Below, one piece after another: positions 1-11,802 of a stretch of 64,000 bases of DNA; within the stretch, counting starts at the first letter, position 1; every line of letters starts with the position of its first letter. Made by a program: the position numbers and the translations under genes. The notes under the pieces are model-generated. The model saw only the letters and a program-made list of their open reading frames with translations, ran no database searches and had not been told where the DNA came from. Source of the stretch: Cladophialophora immunda. Its lineage: Eukaryota > Ascomycota > Eurotiomycetes > Chaetothyriales > Herpotrichiellaceae. The DNA lies in the NCBI RefSeq assembly GCF_000835495.1, contig NW_015622546.1:3466955-3530954 (forward strand), read 5' to 3'.

Positions 1-1
1 C

Positions 2-916
2 CGAGAAGGTAAAGAATCGGTCCCTGATTACTTCTACCTTTCTCAAGAGGTCCAAGAAACGATGCTCTTCGCTCTATCGCTTATACAACACGGCCAAGTA
101 ACGATGGCGGCCTGGAAACTCGAATACCTCTTCCGGAACGGTTTGCCTGCCAAGCCTACTGATCTGGCACATGACATGTTGTTTCAGCTCTTGGCAGATC
201 CCCGCGTGCCCTATGCACAATACCTGCATGATAAGGTACGACCGAGCCAAGGGAACTCACGATTCCTTGACCGGCTCTCGGGACAAGCTTTTGTGACGTT
301 GATAACTGTTGTTTGCTTGAGGTGGAAGCTCAGAGACACTGACGAATCCACGGACCTTCGTTGGCATGAACACCGGCTTTTGGCTGGTCTTGATTATGCA
401 ATTACCGACGTTAGACAAGCCTTGGAGTCGGGCCCAGGAACCGCCGATTACCGCAAGGTTATTGATGAGTATCTGCGCTTGAGCTTAATCGATCCAAGTG
501 AGCAGGTTCGGGCTGTTCGGCTGAGAACTGGGGCTGCGCGTATCGCTGCAAGAGTGGCCGGTATGGAATCCATCTTATCAGAAGCCGAAGCATTTATTAG
601 CAACATCTGGCGTCCGATGCAGCTAATTGAAACAACGGATACGGAGATGATCTCCTCTGCCGCGAGCTCGGATCTTCTTCACCAGGAGCCTGAGAAATCT
701 TTTGCCAGAGATCCATGGCCGGGCCCGACCCTCGCCAGATCTTTGAGGTCGTCGATAAGCTCGTCGTTTCGGTTGTTCAAGTCTGCCGGGCGTCGAAGCA
801 CAGCCTCAATTTCTCAGCGTTCTATGAGTACCATGTCTATAGACAGATTGTCGGAGCGAATGAGCTGGCGATTTAGCGTTGCCACGGGCATGTCGTCGAA
901 TCCGTCAATACGATAA
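2..916 (+). CDS. Unrecognised protein, 3' portion, truncated by window edge, frame probably broken
   Basis: The reading frame is open from the first bases of the window, so the 5' end lies outside. About 200 residues up to roughly position 660 read as ordinary soluble, helix-rich protein. After that the frame turns into an implausible Ser/Arg-rich tail that stops at 914-916. Another frame starting at 715 looks more protein-like; it meets an in-frame TAG at about 868-870 and then continues plausibly, with a CDWC stretch, to a TAA near 1060. Either an intron is missed near 660-715 and another near 830-870, or the gene has a frameshift plus a nonsense codon. I recognise no domain and assign no function. 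Confidence 0.4.
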   Translation, partial: REGKESVPDYFYLSQEVQETMLFALSLIQHGQVTMAAWKLEYLFRNGLPAKPTDLAHDMLFQLLADPRVPYAQYLHDKVRPSQGNSRFLDRLSGQAFVTLITVVCLRWKLRDTDESTDLRWHEHRLLAGLDYAITDVRQALESGPGTADYRKVIDEYLRLSLIDPSEQVRAVRLRTGAARIAARVAGMESILSEAEAFISNIWRPMQLIETTDTEMISSAASSDLLHQEPEKSFARDPWPGPTLARSLRSSISSSFRLFKSAGRRSTASISQRSMSTMSIDRLSERMSWRFSVATGMSSNPSIR

Positions 917-1060
917 CCTATCTATCGAACTCAGGGATTCCACCCAAACTTTTCAAACGGCAATTCGAGAACACCGGAAGTCCGGCCTTGACCACTCCGG
1001 ATCTAAAGGCGTGTGACTGGTGCACCCACCGCGCATATCTTGAGTTGCAGAAGGGATAAA

Positions 1061-2343
1061 TCGACGCCAGTCACTGCTGGGTCCCTAGATCAACAGGAAA
1101 AGTGTGTCTGGTAGCGGCGGAGGGCTGGAATGGGAGGTGGGCCATCCCTGAAGTCGACATAGCTAGAATGGATTGATACTCTCCATAGTATGGGACTTTG
1201 GTGTTGGGTTGCGCTCTGAGACTGACTACCGTCACGAATTCCTTGTACTTAAATAGCTATGTTAGAACTTATAAGACCAAGTCTGGAAAAAATATCGATG
1301 CTAGCTGCCATTCCACCAGGCATTGGAGTACCGAGATTGAAAGACACCCGCGCATCACGTTCGCAGATGGCGAATTGGAAAGTGACCATTGGGGAGCGGC
1401 TCTGAAGAATATACACGTCCATTTGTCCTTGAAGGCATAGACTTGGGCACCTGAGGTCCGAAACTGATCCCCTTGCAAAGGGGGTGGATGCAATGTTTTG
1501 TTCGTGCAGAATGGGTCGCACCCCCTCTACTGCCCTTGGGCAAGACTCCCTTCAGAAATCCACTCTCACACTGTACATCCTGTATCTTCTGATCCTCCCT
1601 GATCCTCTTGCCTTCCTCTACTTTGCTTGTTGCCCTGCTTGTCATTTCTATCTCGATCCCAGTCAAGACTCTCCTGCTTGTTTATCTCCACTGCTCAGTC
1701 CTTGTCCTACCGGTCTGTTCGGGTGTTACTCGGTGGGTAAGAAACGGGTCCTGCCGAAACTCTTCGCGAAGCCTAGGAGAATGGCGCTGGACTAGATACT
1801 GGTATTTTGGATGGTAAGCCGATTGTCTCTAAACGACTTACGCTCATTACAAATATATGTGAGGGAGATGGGAATGCGATTGATGGTGCAGAAGGTATCG
1901 AAGCCGCCTGTGTGGAGACTGTGCGCAAAAAATGGAACGCTTCCACGGCTGTACGGCAACGAACCAATCTTGAAAGCTCCGAAATACCTCGAAGTGTTGC
2001 CAGATCTGTCACAAATTTACGCTCCTCCCCAACCTCACGCCTCGTCTAGGGCGTTCTGACATATATATAGTTTATTAAGGGGCCTCTAGCCGAAGAGATT
2101 GGATTGACCATGTCTAAAAGACCTGGAGATTTGCCACAAAAACTCACTTGCTTCAATTTGCCAGAAAACTTTGGATGAAAGACTGGTTTGAATATAGGTC
2201 GCATGCAACAAGAGTGGACGATTGGTTGTTGCATATGGCTAATACACTTTCCGCCTCCCGGATTCGGTGCGGCCTGCATATGTAGGGCATATGCGAGTGC
2301 CGCAGCCCTATTTCGCTAGATTCAAGAACATAAGACCATCATC
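1061..2343. other. Intergenic region, no gene recognised
   Basis: Only short overlapping open frames (under about 105 codons) in conflicting directions occur here. None has a recognisable motif or a splice pattern that extends it. The HET-domain gene converges on it from the right. Confidence 0.5.
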
Positions 2344-4642
2344 CTAAACAAGGCAAAAGGTATCTACATTCAAGCCACGCGCGATCAAAGCTTCTGGGTT
2401 TAACCGAGGATCATGCTTGATAGTCTCTCCCGTCTGGTTATGTTGGAACCACTGGAATATGACCGGATCATCCGCGGTCCTAGGAGGGCCAGTAACCCTC
2501 GTCCACTGTTCCAGGGGCCTGAGCCTTGGGTCCTCGTCTGAGAGCACGTTGGTTTGTGGGTTGAAGAACCTGTATGCTGTTAAATAGCCAGCGTCGTCCT
2601 CAAAGACCTGCACTCGCCATGGACTGGGTATTTGACCCAGCAGCGCAGTGGCGTCGTGTAGCCCGTAGACGAATGCATCGCCGATCAGGGCAAAAGTTTT
2701 GGGATTTCCCGACTGTGTCCGCAGCAGCACTGGAGCGTCGTAACCGAGGAAAACACAGATGATGTCGCCTAACTCTTGTTAGCTGGCTATGAAATGATTG
2801 CATCTTGATGAGTCCGAGCCTTGGCCACTCACCAACTTCACAACCTGCAGGTCCTAACCCGATATATCCCCTGTCAGTGACAAAGTACCGTCGACCCTGA
2901 AATAGTCGCAAGGCTCGTTCCTCAGAGAATGCAATCGAGACCTTGGCATGATTATTGGAAGCGGGCAATCCGGTCTTACCCCGTTTCCCAAACAGAGCGT
3001 TTGGAGAGTCCTGTGTCAACCAAGTTTCCAAATCTGGAAACTTGAGCGTGGGGAATCTCTCTTGTACATGATTCCCAGCCACTGTCTTTGCGTATGCCAC
3101 CCGAAAAGGCTCACCTGTGACATACAACGGTGCAGTGTCGAGATCGTCAGGCTCCAAAGCCCTCACATCAGCCAGCGTCTCTAAAAGATTGTCGCTTACC
3201 GGGATTGGTTTCATCACATGTGTTATTCTGGCGCATTGCACTCCGGCTACCTTCAAGAGGTCCTGCTGCAATTGCTCCTCCCATCTACATTCTGCCCAGC
3301 ACCGTGAGTACCCAGCGGCGAGCTGCATGCCAACCTCTCTTCCCACCGCCGGCGGTGCCGAAAAGTCGGGCACCCACGAAGGAGTTCCGGACTGCTCTCT
3401 CCTAGCGAGAGAGCATGCCTCGAAAAGGTCAAGTCGCTGCACATGCTCAATGTGCACCAGCATGACCTCTTTATAAGCATGTGCGACCGGTAGGTCATAG
3501 CGGGGCTCGATCCGAGAAGAAAACAACGCCGGTAGCAGACCGAGGAGACCATAGACGAGATCCCGTGAGTCGAAACATGCCCTTCCATCCACCAAATTCA
3601 GAAGATTCCAAGAGATGGGGTAATTGAACCCCATTTGCGCTAGACGCTTCACTAGCCGCAGCCTCATTCGCGGAACGAGTGACTGTGGGAGGTGCTCGCT
3701 CGTATACAGGAAATTGACTGCGTTGGTAAAACGATCCCAGCTTATGGAGCCGTTTCCACAGCACAAAATTACCTCCTTGTTGAGCTGGATCTCCTGGATG
3801 ACCCACAGCCGTTTGAAATAGTCTCTATCCAAGAGCTGAGCGATGCCCATCCAAGTGCCGCGATCGTACGGGAGCACCGTCCGGTTATCCCAGTGTCTTT
3901 CTGTTGCCTCAGGGGTGGCGATGACCAAATTGTCGACGGTCGTTAGGGTCTGACTCCCCAGCAATTCGAGGGTCCGCATCGCGTGGCTACCGTTTGCCGA
4001 ATCTGGACCCAGCCATGCGACCACGCGCTGGGCACGCGAGTAGATATCGACCATGCGAGGAACCTGTTCGTTGCGTTCGCTGACATCCGACTGATTGATG
4101 CAGAGGGCGTCGATCCACATCGTGCGTGGTTTATCAGGGTAGCGAAGATGACGAATGGCAGAGGCGAGATTCTTCCTGATGGAGAGCTTCGAGGAGGCGG
4201 TGCCGGTTGCGATGTATACTGTTTCAGGATGAAGTGGTGAGTCCCATGCGTAGGACAAGGCTTCATATCTCGGCTCGTAGTCTTCTGTCCCTTCGTTCGA
4301 CTGGAGGTACAGGGATGGATCGATAGTATCGATGGGGTGCGTCCACGATGAGATCTGTGACCCTGTTTCCGGATTTTTGTAGGAGAACAGGAATCGATAG
4401 CTTGCGCGTGCCTCATGAACATCCCAGTTTGGGGGCAGTGTTTTCTTCAACTCTGTCAGGGCCATCCGTTGCGAGACCGTCGGATGAAGCGGCAGCAGGG
4501 GAACATGTGAGATCTCAAGAAGAATGATGTCCTCAAAATGACCGGGGAGAATTGTGACAAAGCGAACGTCATCCTTATTTTGCAATTTTTTATATGCATA
4601 GTTTGGCGCCGCCTCTTCGACGGCGATTGATAAAACGTTCAT
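2344..4642 (-). CDS. Heterokaryon incompatibility (HET) domain protein
   Basis: Two exons, 4642-2833 and 2768-2344, are joined by a 64-nt GTGAGT..TAG intron and give 744 residues. The HET domain is clear: YEALSYAW at 126-133, MWIDALCINQ at 175-184 and YSRAQRVVAWLG at 201-212. The long C-terminal half ends in the usual conserved segment containing GYIGLGP, directly before the intron. HET proteins act in non-self recognition and can trigger cell death after hyphal fusion; this is family knowledge. No NACHT, WD40 or ankyrin repeats are seen, so this is a stand-alone HET type. The gene is isolated, with more than 1 kb of empty sequence on both sides, as is common for this fast-evolving family. 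Confidence 0.9.
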
Positions 4643-5856
4643 GTTGGTAGGACAAGTGGTGGATGGATGCGATTGCTCTGCTTCAGTTTGGTGGGGCGTG
4701 GGTACTAAGATTACACCAGAAAGCCTCTTTTTATTAGCACTGTCCTATAAAGTTGTTTATTACAACTCACCTTCTTTTTAACTTTATTATCTTCCTTGAA
4801 GTAGCAATATCAAACTCTCAAAGCTTATCTATACTATTAGAGATACGCACAGTTAGTGGGCACTGTTCGTCTGGCGGAGAGCCTACACAGGAAAGCAGGT
4901 TGCGTGGGAGAAGCAATTATCCTAGCCAGTTGAAATGTGCCTCGTCCAGGCAGCAATTTGGCTTGAAATGACGCCCTGACCACTCCTGGTAACAATAGAC
5001 GAGCCAAGACCACGGAACCAGGCCTTTGCGAGTACTTGGTTTGACCCTGGAATTTTGGCACCGCCCCTCGAAGAACGCTTGCGGGAAGTAACTTAAGGAG
5101 GTCAAGCGGGAGATTTTTGTAGAGAGACTTGGCGCACCTTCGACCTTCGATGAGTTAAGAATGCTCGAGACCGGTGAGTGGTACATCGCGCATTTGGCTT
5201 CCTCGCGATTGTTGTAGCAAAAATTGCTGTAACAGATCATGTTCCAGGATACCAGCCAGATGGTCTCGCACAAGGACGTTGCCCCGTCGTCACCATTGCA
5301 GTGCTGAGGCAGATTCTGCTGTAGCCGAAGGTACATGGTGGAGGATTTGGTTGTGAAGAAAATTCGGGTGACGGAGTCCTTTCTGTCATATCTGACACTG
5401 TTCAGTGCAGAATCTGACAACTCGAAAGCTCCTGCCCGGTTTGGACATCCGGGAAGTTCACCATTTGATCTGCCTCGTGATCACCAATATGCAATCGGCT
5501 GCTGCTATCTGCGAGAGCAAGAAATCTATTCGGATGCTTAGTCTGTCGTCGATACGAATGGTTCACATGCTGAAGTAGTAAGTGGCCGGAAAGGGGATTC
5601 TATAGTGTTCAGAATTTGGACGAGATGGATACGGAAAAGCCTGCTGTTGATACGAGTTTCACTCAAGGACAAGAGTTTTCTCGAATCTAGCTTCCTCTAA
5701 CTAAAGCATGGTGATTCTGGAGAGAAGGCATCGTATTTCGACCTTTCAAAAGCCATGTGAAACATCGGAAACTGGGAACCCTGGGGGTCAAGTTGTGGGA
5801 ACCTTTGCAAACTCAGGGCAGTGCTCACGCTACTCAGGGGCATTCCTTAGGGACAG
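4643..5856. other. Intergenic region, promoter of HET gene; nothing else recognised
   Basis: It lies upstream of the HET gene and downstream of the sugar-transporter gene, both on the minus strand. The longest frame (4917-5420, minus, 167 codons) has no recognisable domain and is rejected. A short degenerate repeat is listed separately at 5759-5792. Confidence 0.5.
5759..5792. repeat. Short degenerate repeat, copy 1
   Basis: The segment starts GAAACAT, contains TGGGAACCC and ends in a G-run. It resembles 48929-48961 at roughly four of five positions over about 33 nt. It lies just 3' of the sugar-transporter gene. It may be a remnant of a dispersed element; two short copies are weak evidence. 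Confidence 0.25.
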
Positions 5857-7607
5857 TCAAACTGCGCTGGGCCGTCTGCTTCCATGCGTCCACACTTCCT
5901 CCGCGACCTGTGTCTGCAACTCCCGCTCTTCATCGCCAAGCTTGTCACCAAAGACAGTTGCGATTTGCTCCAAGCTCTTGCCCGAGGTTTCCGGAACGAA
6001 GAAGAACGAAAACACCGACGCTGCAAAGCAGAAGCAGCCGAAGAAAAGGTAGGTGCCCCACCCGAGCTTGAGCTGCATCTCGGGGACAATGACGCCGATG
6101 ATGAAGTTCGCAAGCCACACCATGGCAGTCGCAACACCGACGCCCTTGGCGCGCTTGGAGTTGGGGAATACTTCAGCCGGCAGAGTCCATGCCAGGGGCC
6201 CATAGGAGCAAGCATATGCTAGGACGTAGATGTCTGAGAAGGTCAGCAGAAGGCTAGCCATGTAGAATATAGGCACTCACAGATAAGAGCGACACCGAAC
6301 CAACCCATGCCTTTGTGGCTAACCCATTTGTCGTTATACTTGCTCACGATCCCGGCCATGATCATGTGCGGGATGCCCATGGCAACGCCTCCGAAGATAG
6401 CAAGCTTGCGCCGGCCCAGCTTGTCAAGAAACAGAAAGGTGGGGATACCGGCCACGAACTGGCAGATGTTGACCATGCCGCTGAGAATGAGGGACATCTC
6501 ATAGCTCTGACCCAGAGCGGCGAAGAATATCGGCGCATAGTACACAAAAGCGTTGATACCTATTACCTGGATTAGTAGATTCGTGGAGGCAAGAGAGCAG
6601 TGCTTACCGGAGAATTGCTGGAAGAACGGAATCGCAAGTGCGACCATAGTCCTGCGCAGGTACTTCGGCCTGAAGAGGTCACCCCACTGTTTGAACTCAA
6701 GGAGGATGATATTGGTGTCGGCGCCATGTTCCCGTACAAGTACCCGCTCCTGAAACTCGACCTCACTGAGAATGCCTTTCCACTCCATTTGGACGCGGTT
6801 GTCTGTTTCGGGGAGTCGTCGAAGCTTCTGGAGAGATTTCAAGCTTTCTTCATCGCGGTGACGCATGGCAAGCCATCTGGGGGAGAACGGGAAGAACTGC
6901 ATGCCGATGCCGACCGTCAGGGCGGGAATCATCTGCAGGAGGAAGGGCAGCCTGAACGCCCATTCGCCTGCGATATCGCGGGTGCCGTACGTGATCCAAT
7001 AGGCGATAATGGCCCCGATGACAATGGATATAGCTTCCAGCACCAGCAGGGAGCCTCTGAGGTTTGGGGGTGCGATCTCGGAGATGTACAATGGGGCTCC
7101 CATGGCAAGGGTCCCCACGCCGACACCACCGATAGTGCGCCCAGCAACGAGGGTTCCGAAGTTGTGCGAGGCGGTTTGGATGATGGCCCCAACGCAGAAG
7201 AACGCCGTCGCCGCGGCGAGACCCAGCTTTCGAGAGTAGCGGTCGGCAAGCATGGGGAAGAAGAGACAGCCGACAAAGGCGCCAAACTCTAGCATACCGG
7301 TCATAAAGCCGGTGTTGAAGCCATAGTGGGCGTGACCTGGGGCCACCTCGGGGAACTGCTTGCGGAATTGCGGCATTGTAAGGATAAGAGAGATCACACC
7401 TTGATCGTAGCCGAAGGAGAAGCCACCGAAGGAGGCCAAGAGGGCGGCACCAAACACGTAGGGGGATCGCACAATGCCGCTGATGCCCTTGTTATCATAG
7501 CTGATGTCGACGATGGACTGGCCATGGGAGAGATGGAGTTCATGGTGCTCGACACTGTCGGTTTTGCTGATATTGGCCTTTGGGTTATTTTCAACCTCCG
7601 CCATCAT
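5857..7607 (-). CDS. MFS sugar transporter (hexose transporter family)
   Basis: Three exons, 7607-6608, 6559-6281 and 6233-5857, give 551 residues. The introns are 48 nt (in frame, so it reads through) and 47 nt. The first ATG of the frame is at 7607; the open frame further upstream begins at a GTG only. Sugar-porter hallmarks are present: the GGFSFGYDQGV start of TM1, DRYSRK between TM2 and TM3, GRTIGGVGVG in TM4, FSPRWL after TM6, QQFSGINAFVYYAP in TM7 (formed across the splice), and VPETSGKSLEQI at the cytosolic end. It should act at the plasma membrane as a proton-coupled sugar importer. The neighbouring lactonase, aldo/keto reductase and dehydrogenase suggest that it feeds a sugar or cyclitol pathway; the substrate is unknown. 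Confidence 0.93.
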
Positions 7608-8373
7608 GGTTCTTGGCTTCGATAACGGGCAGTCTGAAAGCCGATGTGGAACGGAATACCTGTGGAGTAGTGCTGGTGAATAGCCGATGGAGATTGGTGA
7701 AGAGAGGGCATCCTCATGATTGAGGAGGGAAGCGATACTTATGTATGAAAAAGTGGCTCTTTTCTTTTCATCTTCTGCCCCGACGTCTGGAGCTGATGGG
7801 CCCCGTGGGGAATATTCCGTTTTCACCTGGTTGGTTTAGAGCCACGGGGCGAAGTCTCTGGGATGTTCCGAAAGAAGGAAAGCGTTTGTAAGCACTGCTC
7901 TACGATTCGTCGGAATTTTGAAGCCCCGCTCGGACATAATAAAGCAGCCCACATCGGATTTATATTGAATACCGTCTTATGCGCGATTCTGGTAGGTAAG
8001 GAACTTTTGGGAAACCCGGTACTATAGAGTTGCATCGGACACAGCTTGCAAGGGCGCGATACGGCCGGTGAGTATAGGCCCTCCGTGTCTGCGTCGGAGC
8101 AAGAAGGGTTGTCTGCTGGCGATGCCAACATTTGGCGCTCTTTCTCGTCTAGTCCGCCGCAAGGTGAGCATTGATATCACTTCTGCACAGCTCCCGACGA
8201 CAAATGAAGGTGCTATTATTCGGCCCCAGTTAAGCACACACAAAACCGGTCTTTACGCTGCGGATTTGAGCAGTGCGCCCAGCGGACAGACTCCCGTGGA
8301 GAGACTGCGGTTTTGGGTTCTTGTGGTAAGTCTGATTTCAAGGCATCCTGATCAAAATCTAACCCAAGTGTTT
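7608..8373. other. Intergenic region, promoter of sugar transporter
   Basis: About 770 bp separate the transporter start from the 3' end of the lactonase gene, both on the minus strand. No further gene is seen. Confidence 0.55.
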
Positions 8374-9675
8374 TTATAGCCAAACTGCATGCTTTATTCC
8401 ACGCTCCAAGCCATCATTCAAGCTAGCCACGAGTGTCCACACATCGCCTCTTTTCCCACTGATCCCGTAGATCTCAACTCCGCCGCCCTCCTGACCAAGC
8501 ACTGCCACGTATTTGCCGTCGTCAGTGAGCCGCATGCCGCGGATAACATCGACGTTAGTCCGCACGTGCTTGATGCTCTCCACATTCTTGCCATTCTCTG
8601 ATAGCAGAATAATGGCAATGGCGTCTCCTGCGGGCAACTCTTTCGGAACGCCCTTGAGGTGAGGTTCACGTTGGGCAATGTGTCTCTCCCACCTATTGCT
8701 GGCATATAAGACGTTCGGGATAGTGGGGTGGAGGGAAATCTCGGAAGAATCCATCATGGACTGATGCAAGGGGTGGACGCTTGGAGGGACAACGGTGGGT
8801 GCAAACCCATCGATCGGCTGGATGTCTTCCGCTGGGGCCGTCGACAAGTCAAAAGGGATGACGGTGTGCGAAAGTTCACCAATGACATACATGATTGCTT
8901 CTAAGCCGAGTCAGCTAGGTTTTCGAAAGCAACTAGAGAGACATGCCATCAGGAGTTAACACTGCATGTCGAGGTCCTGTGCCTGGAGGACACTGAAGCC
9001 AGCCACATATCTCAAGCTTCATCCCCTCGCGTCGAAGAATCCACACCCGGTCCGATCCCAAATCTGGAGTATACAGCAACCCCCTTTTGTCTTCGAGTAT
9101 CTGGTGTACGTGGCATTGTCGCTGTCGGGCTGCGTTCGGGCCGTGCTCAACCGACTCGTAGGGAAAATCAGGAAGAGCCTCTACCCGCGGAGAGTCTCTC
9201 AATAGGAGCCCCTCTTCTTCTGTGATGGTGATAGGATATAGGGCAACAGATCCTCCGAGATACTGCCTGTCGTGAGCGAGGAACGTGAAGTACTCGGGGT
9301 TACTTACAGTGGCGAGCGCAAGAGCAGACTTGTCTCTAAGTGTGACGACTGTCCAAACTGCATTAATCAAAAGGATGTAAGGTAGGGTAATGCATACTCA
9401 CAGTGAGCAGGAGCTCCCAGGGTAGATTGCTGGCTCGTAATTTTGCATGTCTTTTTCACATGATCGATTTCGAAGCTGTACAGAAGACCGGACTCCAGAC
9501 CCTCGGATAGACCAACTAAGAAATCAATGCTCCCTTGCGATGATGAGCGCTCTACCCAGGAAGCATTGAAGGGCGCCGGATAATTGGCCAGAATGCTCAA
9601 TTCGTTTTCGATCAGGTCAAGGGCCAGTATGGTGAATTTGGATCTGTCACCGGAGACCAAAAGCGAACGTTTCAT
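8374..9675 (-). CDS. Lactonase, seven-bladed beta-propeller (6-phosphogluconolactonase / carboxymuconate cyclase type)
   Basis: Four exons, 9675-9402, 9348-9308, 9262-8947 and 8900-8374, give 385 residues. The join ALATYLGGSVALYPI restores the family's conserved strand and fixes the acceptor of the 45-nt second intron. The third intron has GC..AG ends (donor GATG|GCATGT, branch CTGAC) and restores RHAVLTPDEAIMYVIGELSH. Propeller landmarks include CHVHQI, YTPDLGSDRVW and PGTGPRHA. There is no signal peptide, so the protein is probably cytosolic. Family members hydrolyse 6-phosphogluconolactone or cyclise carboxymuconate, and the sequence does not decide between these. It is divergent from the aldo/keto reductase gene across 515 bp. 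Confidence 0.88.
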
Positions 9676-10190
9676 GGAGTGCTGTTCACTTTAGTGATGA
9701 ACTGTTTGATGCAAGACTTGCGGCGACAGTGGCGTACGCGCTGGCAAGGCTTATGAACTCGATACAGTGGTCAGCGTGAACTCATAGTATATACGGCCAC
9801 CAGAGTTATAGTTGGGCGCTGAAAGTGTTCGTACTCACATCGTGCGAGAACTTTCTCCTGTCAACAACATTACCATAACCTGTGCCTTTCTTTCAGCTAA
9901 ATTGCTAGGAAACTGAAAGAATCGGCATAACCGGGGTATCTGCTGGTATGCCGGAGGTAACAAACTGCTCACTTACCCTTTTCCCAAAAGAGTAAATCCG
10001 ATAAGGAGACTCTTCATTTGCCACTGCAACCCCTTGAATATCCGCCCTGTGGGAATGTCAATGCCTCAGGATTAGGCAATACAGTGGCCAGGCTAAACCA
10101 CGTTGTTGACGTGACCATCGAAATTAATTTTTTTCATATCCTCATGCTTCTGTCTCGAAGAAGCGAATTTACTGAACCTCTTCCACCACA
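9676..10190. other. Divergent promoter, lactonase / aldo-keto reductase
   Basis: The 515 bp lie between two outward-facing start codons, so shared regulation is possible. No gene is seen inside. Confidence 0.6.
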
Positions 10191-11424
10191 ATGGCACCTC
10201 CCACTCATTTCAAGCTTAACACAGGCGCTCAGATTCCCACAGTCGGCCTTGGTGGGTGTCTATATTATCGACATCGAGACGGGTACTGATATTATGCACA
10301 GGAACCTGGAAATCCGAGCCAGGAGAGGTTCGAAAGGCCGTGGCCTTTGCCCTCAAGGATGGATACCGTCACATTGATGCAGCACTGTGAGATTTGCACT
10401 ATTGGCCCGGCCAGTTCTCACTAACGAGATGCAGAATATACGGTGAGACGAGGTACGCGCGTTGATAACGGGTCTAATGACATTTCTCAGGGAATGAGAA
10501 CGAAGTCGGCCAAGGTATCAGGGATAGCGGCGTGCCTCGTGAAGAGATCTTCATCACCAGCAAACTCTGGAACACCCACCAACCTAATGTCAAGGAAGGG
10601 TTGCAGAAGAGCCTCGACGCTTTGGGTGTTGACTACCTTGACCTCTATGTAAAGTGTCTCTGGGAAAGACGGTTCAAGCTTCGGACTAACAAACGCGATC
10701 AGCTTATCCACTGGCCTGTTCGACTGGTTCCGGTGAGAGGCGTTGCTCATTGTTCGGATTCATAAAGCTGATTCCACCACAGAACGAGACCAGCGAGCTT
10801 CTTCCCGTCAATCCGGACGGTACGCGCTCGGTTGACCGATCATGGGATCAGAACGAGACCTGGCGCCAGATGGAAGACGTGTACCGGTCTGGTAAAGTCA
10901 AGGCAATTGGCGTCGCCAACTGGTCGATCCCCTATCTGGAGGAGCTGTGTAAGAAGTGGACGGTCGTTCCAGCAGTGAACCAAGTCGAGCTTCACCCGTT
11001 CCTTCCTCAACACGAACTCAAAGATTATTGCGACAAGCTGGGGATTCTGCTCGAAGCCTACTCGCCTCTTGGCTCCACTGGTAAGCCTGACCTAACGATC
11101 TCGTCGTCGACGCCTTCTCATATAAGCTCCCTAGGTGCCCCGATTATGTCGGATCCCGATATTCAGCAGATTGCCGCGAAGAATGGCGTCACGGCCGCCA
11201 CAATCCTCATCAGCTACCACGTCAACAAAGGTGTCGTCGTGCTTCCAAAATCCGTTACCGAGAAGCGCATCTCCAGCAACAGAGAGGTCATTCCGCTATC
11301 TCAGGAGGACCTGGCTCAGCTCGACGGTCTGGCCGCCAAAGGCAAGGCACAGCGTCTGAACACGCCTCTCTGGGGTTTCGATCTCGGTTTTGACGACTGG
11401 TACGGCCCCGTCAAGTCGAAGTAA
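10191..11424 (+). CDS. Aldo/keto reductase
   Basis: Seven exons, 10191-10251, 10302-10386, 10435-10442, 10491-10648, 10703-10732, 10783-11080 and 11135-11424, give 309 residues, the normal AKR length. Catalytic landmarks appear only after splicing: [18 protein letters not shown] (Asp and Tyr), ITSKLW (Lys) and LIHWP (His). These are followed by [25 protein letters not shown] and the C-terminal VLPKSV nucleotide-binding loop. The enzyme should reduce an aldehyde or ketone with NADPH in the cytosol. Fungal relatives act in glycerol, xylose and galacturonate metabolism; the substrate here is unknown. The third exon is only 8 nt. The gene converges on the flavin monooxygenase gene. Confidence 0.92.
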
Positions 11425-11802
11425 CCTGATATTATCAGGGTCTTAAAAGTTAGTCCCTAAAAGAGATCTGTCCGTATTTCATATAGGTTTCCAATTATGT
11501 GTCACAAGGACAAGGATATTGTCGGAGTCGAGACCGGCGTAGAGCTGCGTGAGATATTCCCAAGCAAGGACGACCACCCATACATACAAGAACAACAACG
11601 GTGTCCTATACTGACGTTTTGTGGGCGTGTCTTCTTCAGAAGCCGTCGACTTGAACTACAGCCATTTTTATCTGCATCCAGTTGTCTCGCCTTCAGGCGG
11701 TAATAACGTAAAATGAAGGTAAGAACACGTCCCGAAGAAACGTCGGAACTCATAGCCAGAGTTGAAAATACAAGCATAACCATTAAATTCTATTTATCAA
11801 GT
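11425..11802. other. Convergent intergenic region
   Basis: The 378 bp lie between the 3' ends of the aldo/keto reductase and flavin monooxygenase genes. Nothing recognised. Confidence 0.55.

Noticed and set aside
4917..5420. 167-codon minus-strand frame
   Set aside because: No recognisable motif, no splice extension and random-looking composition in a region with no other coding signal.
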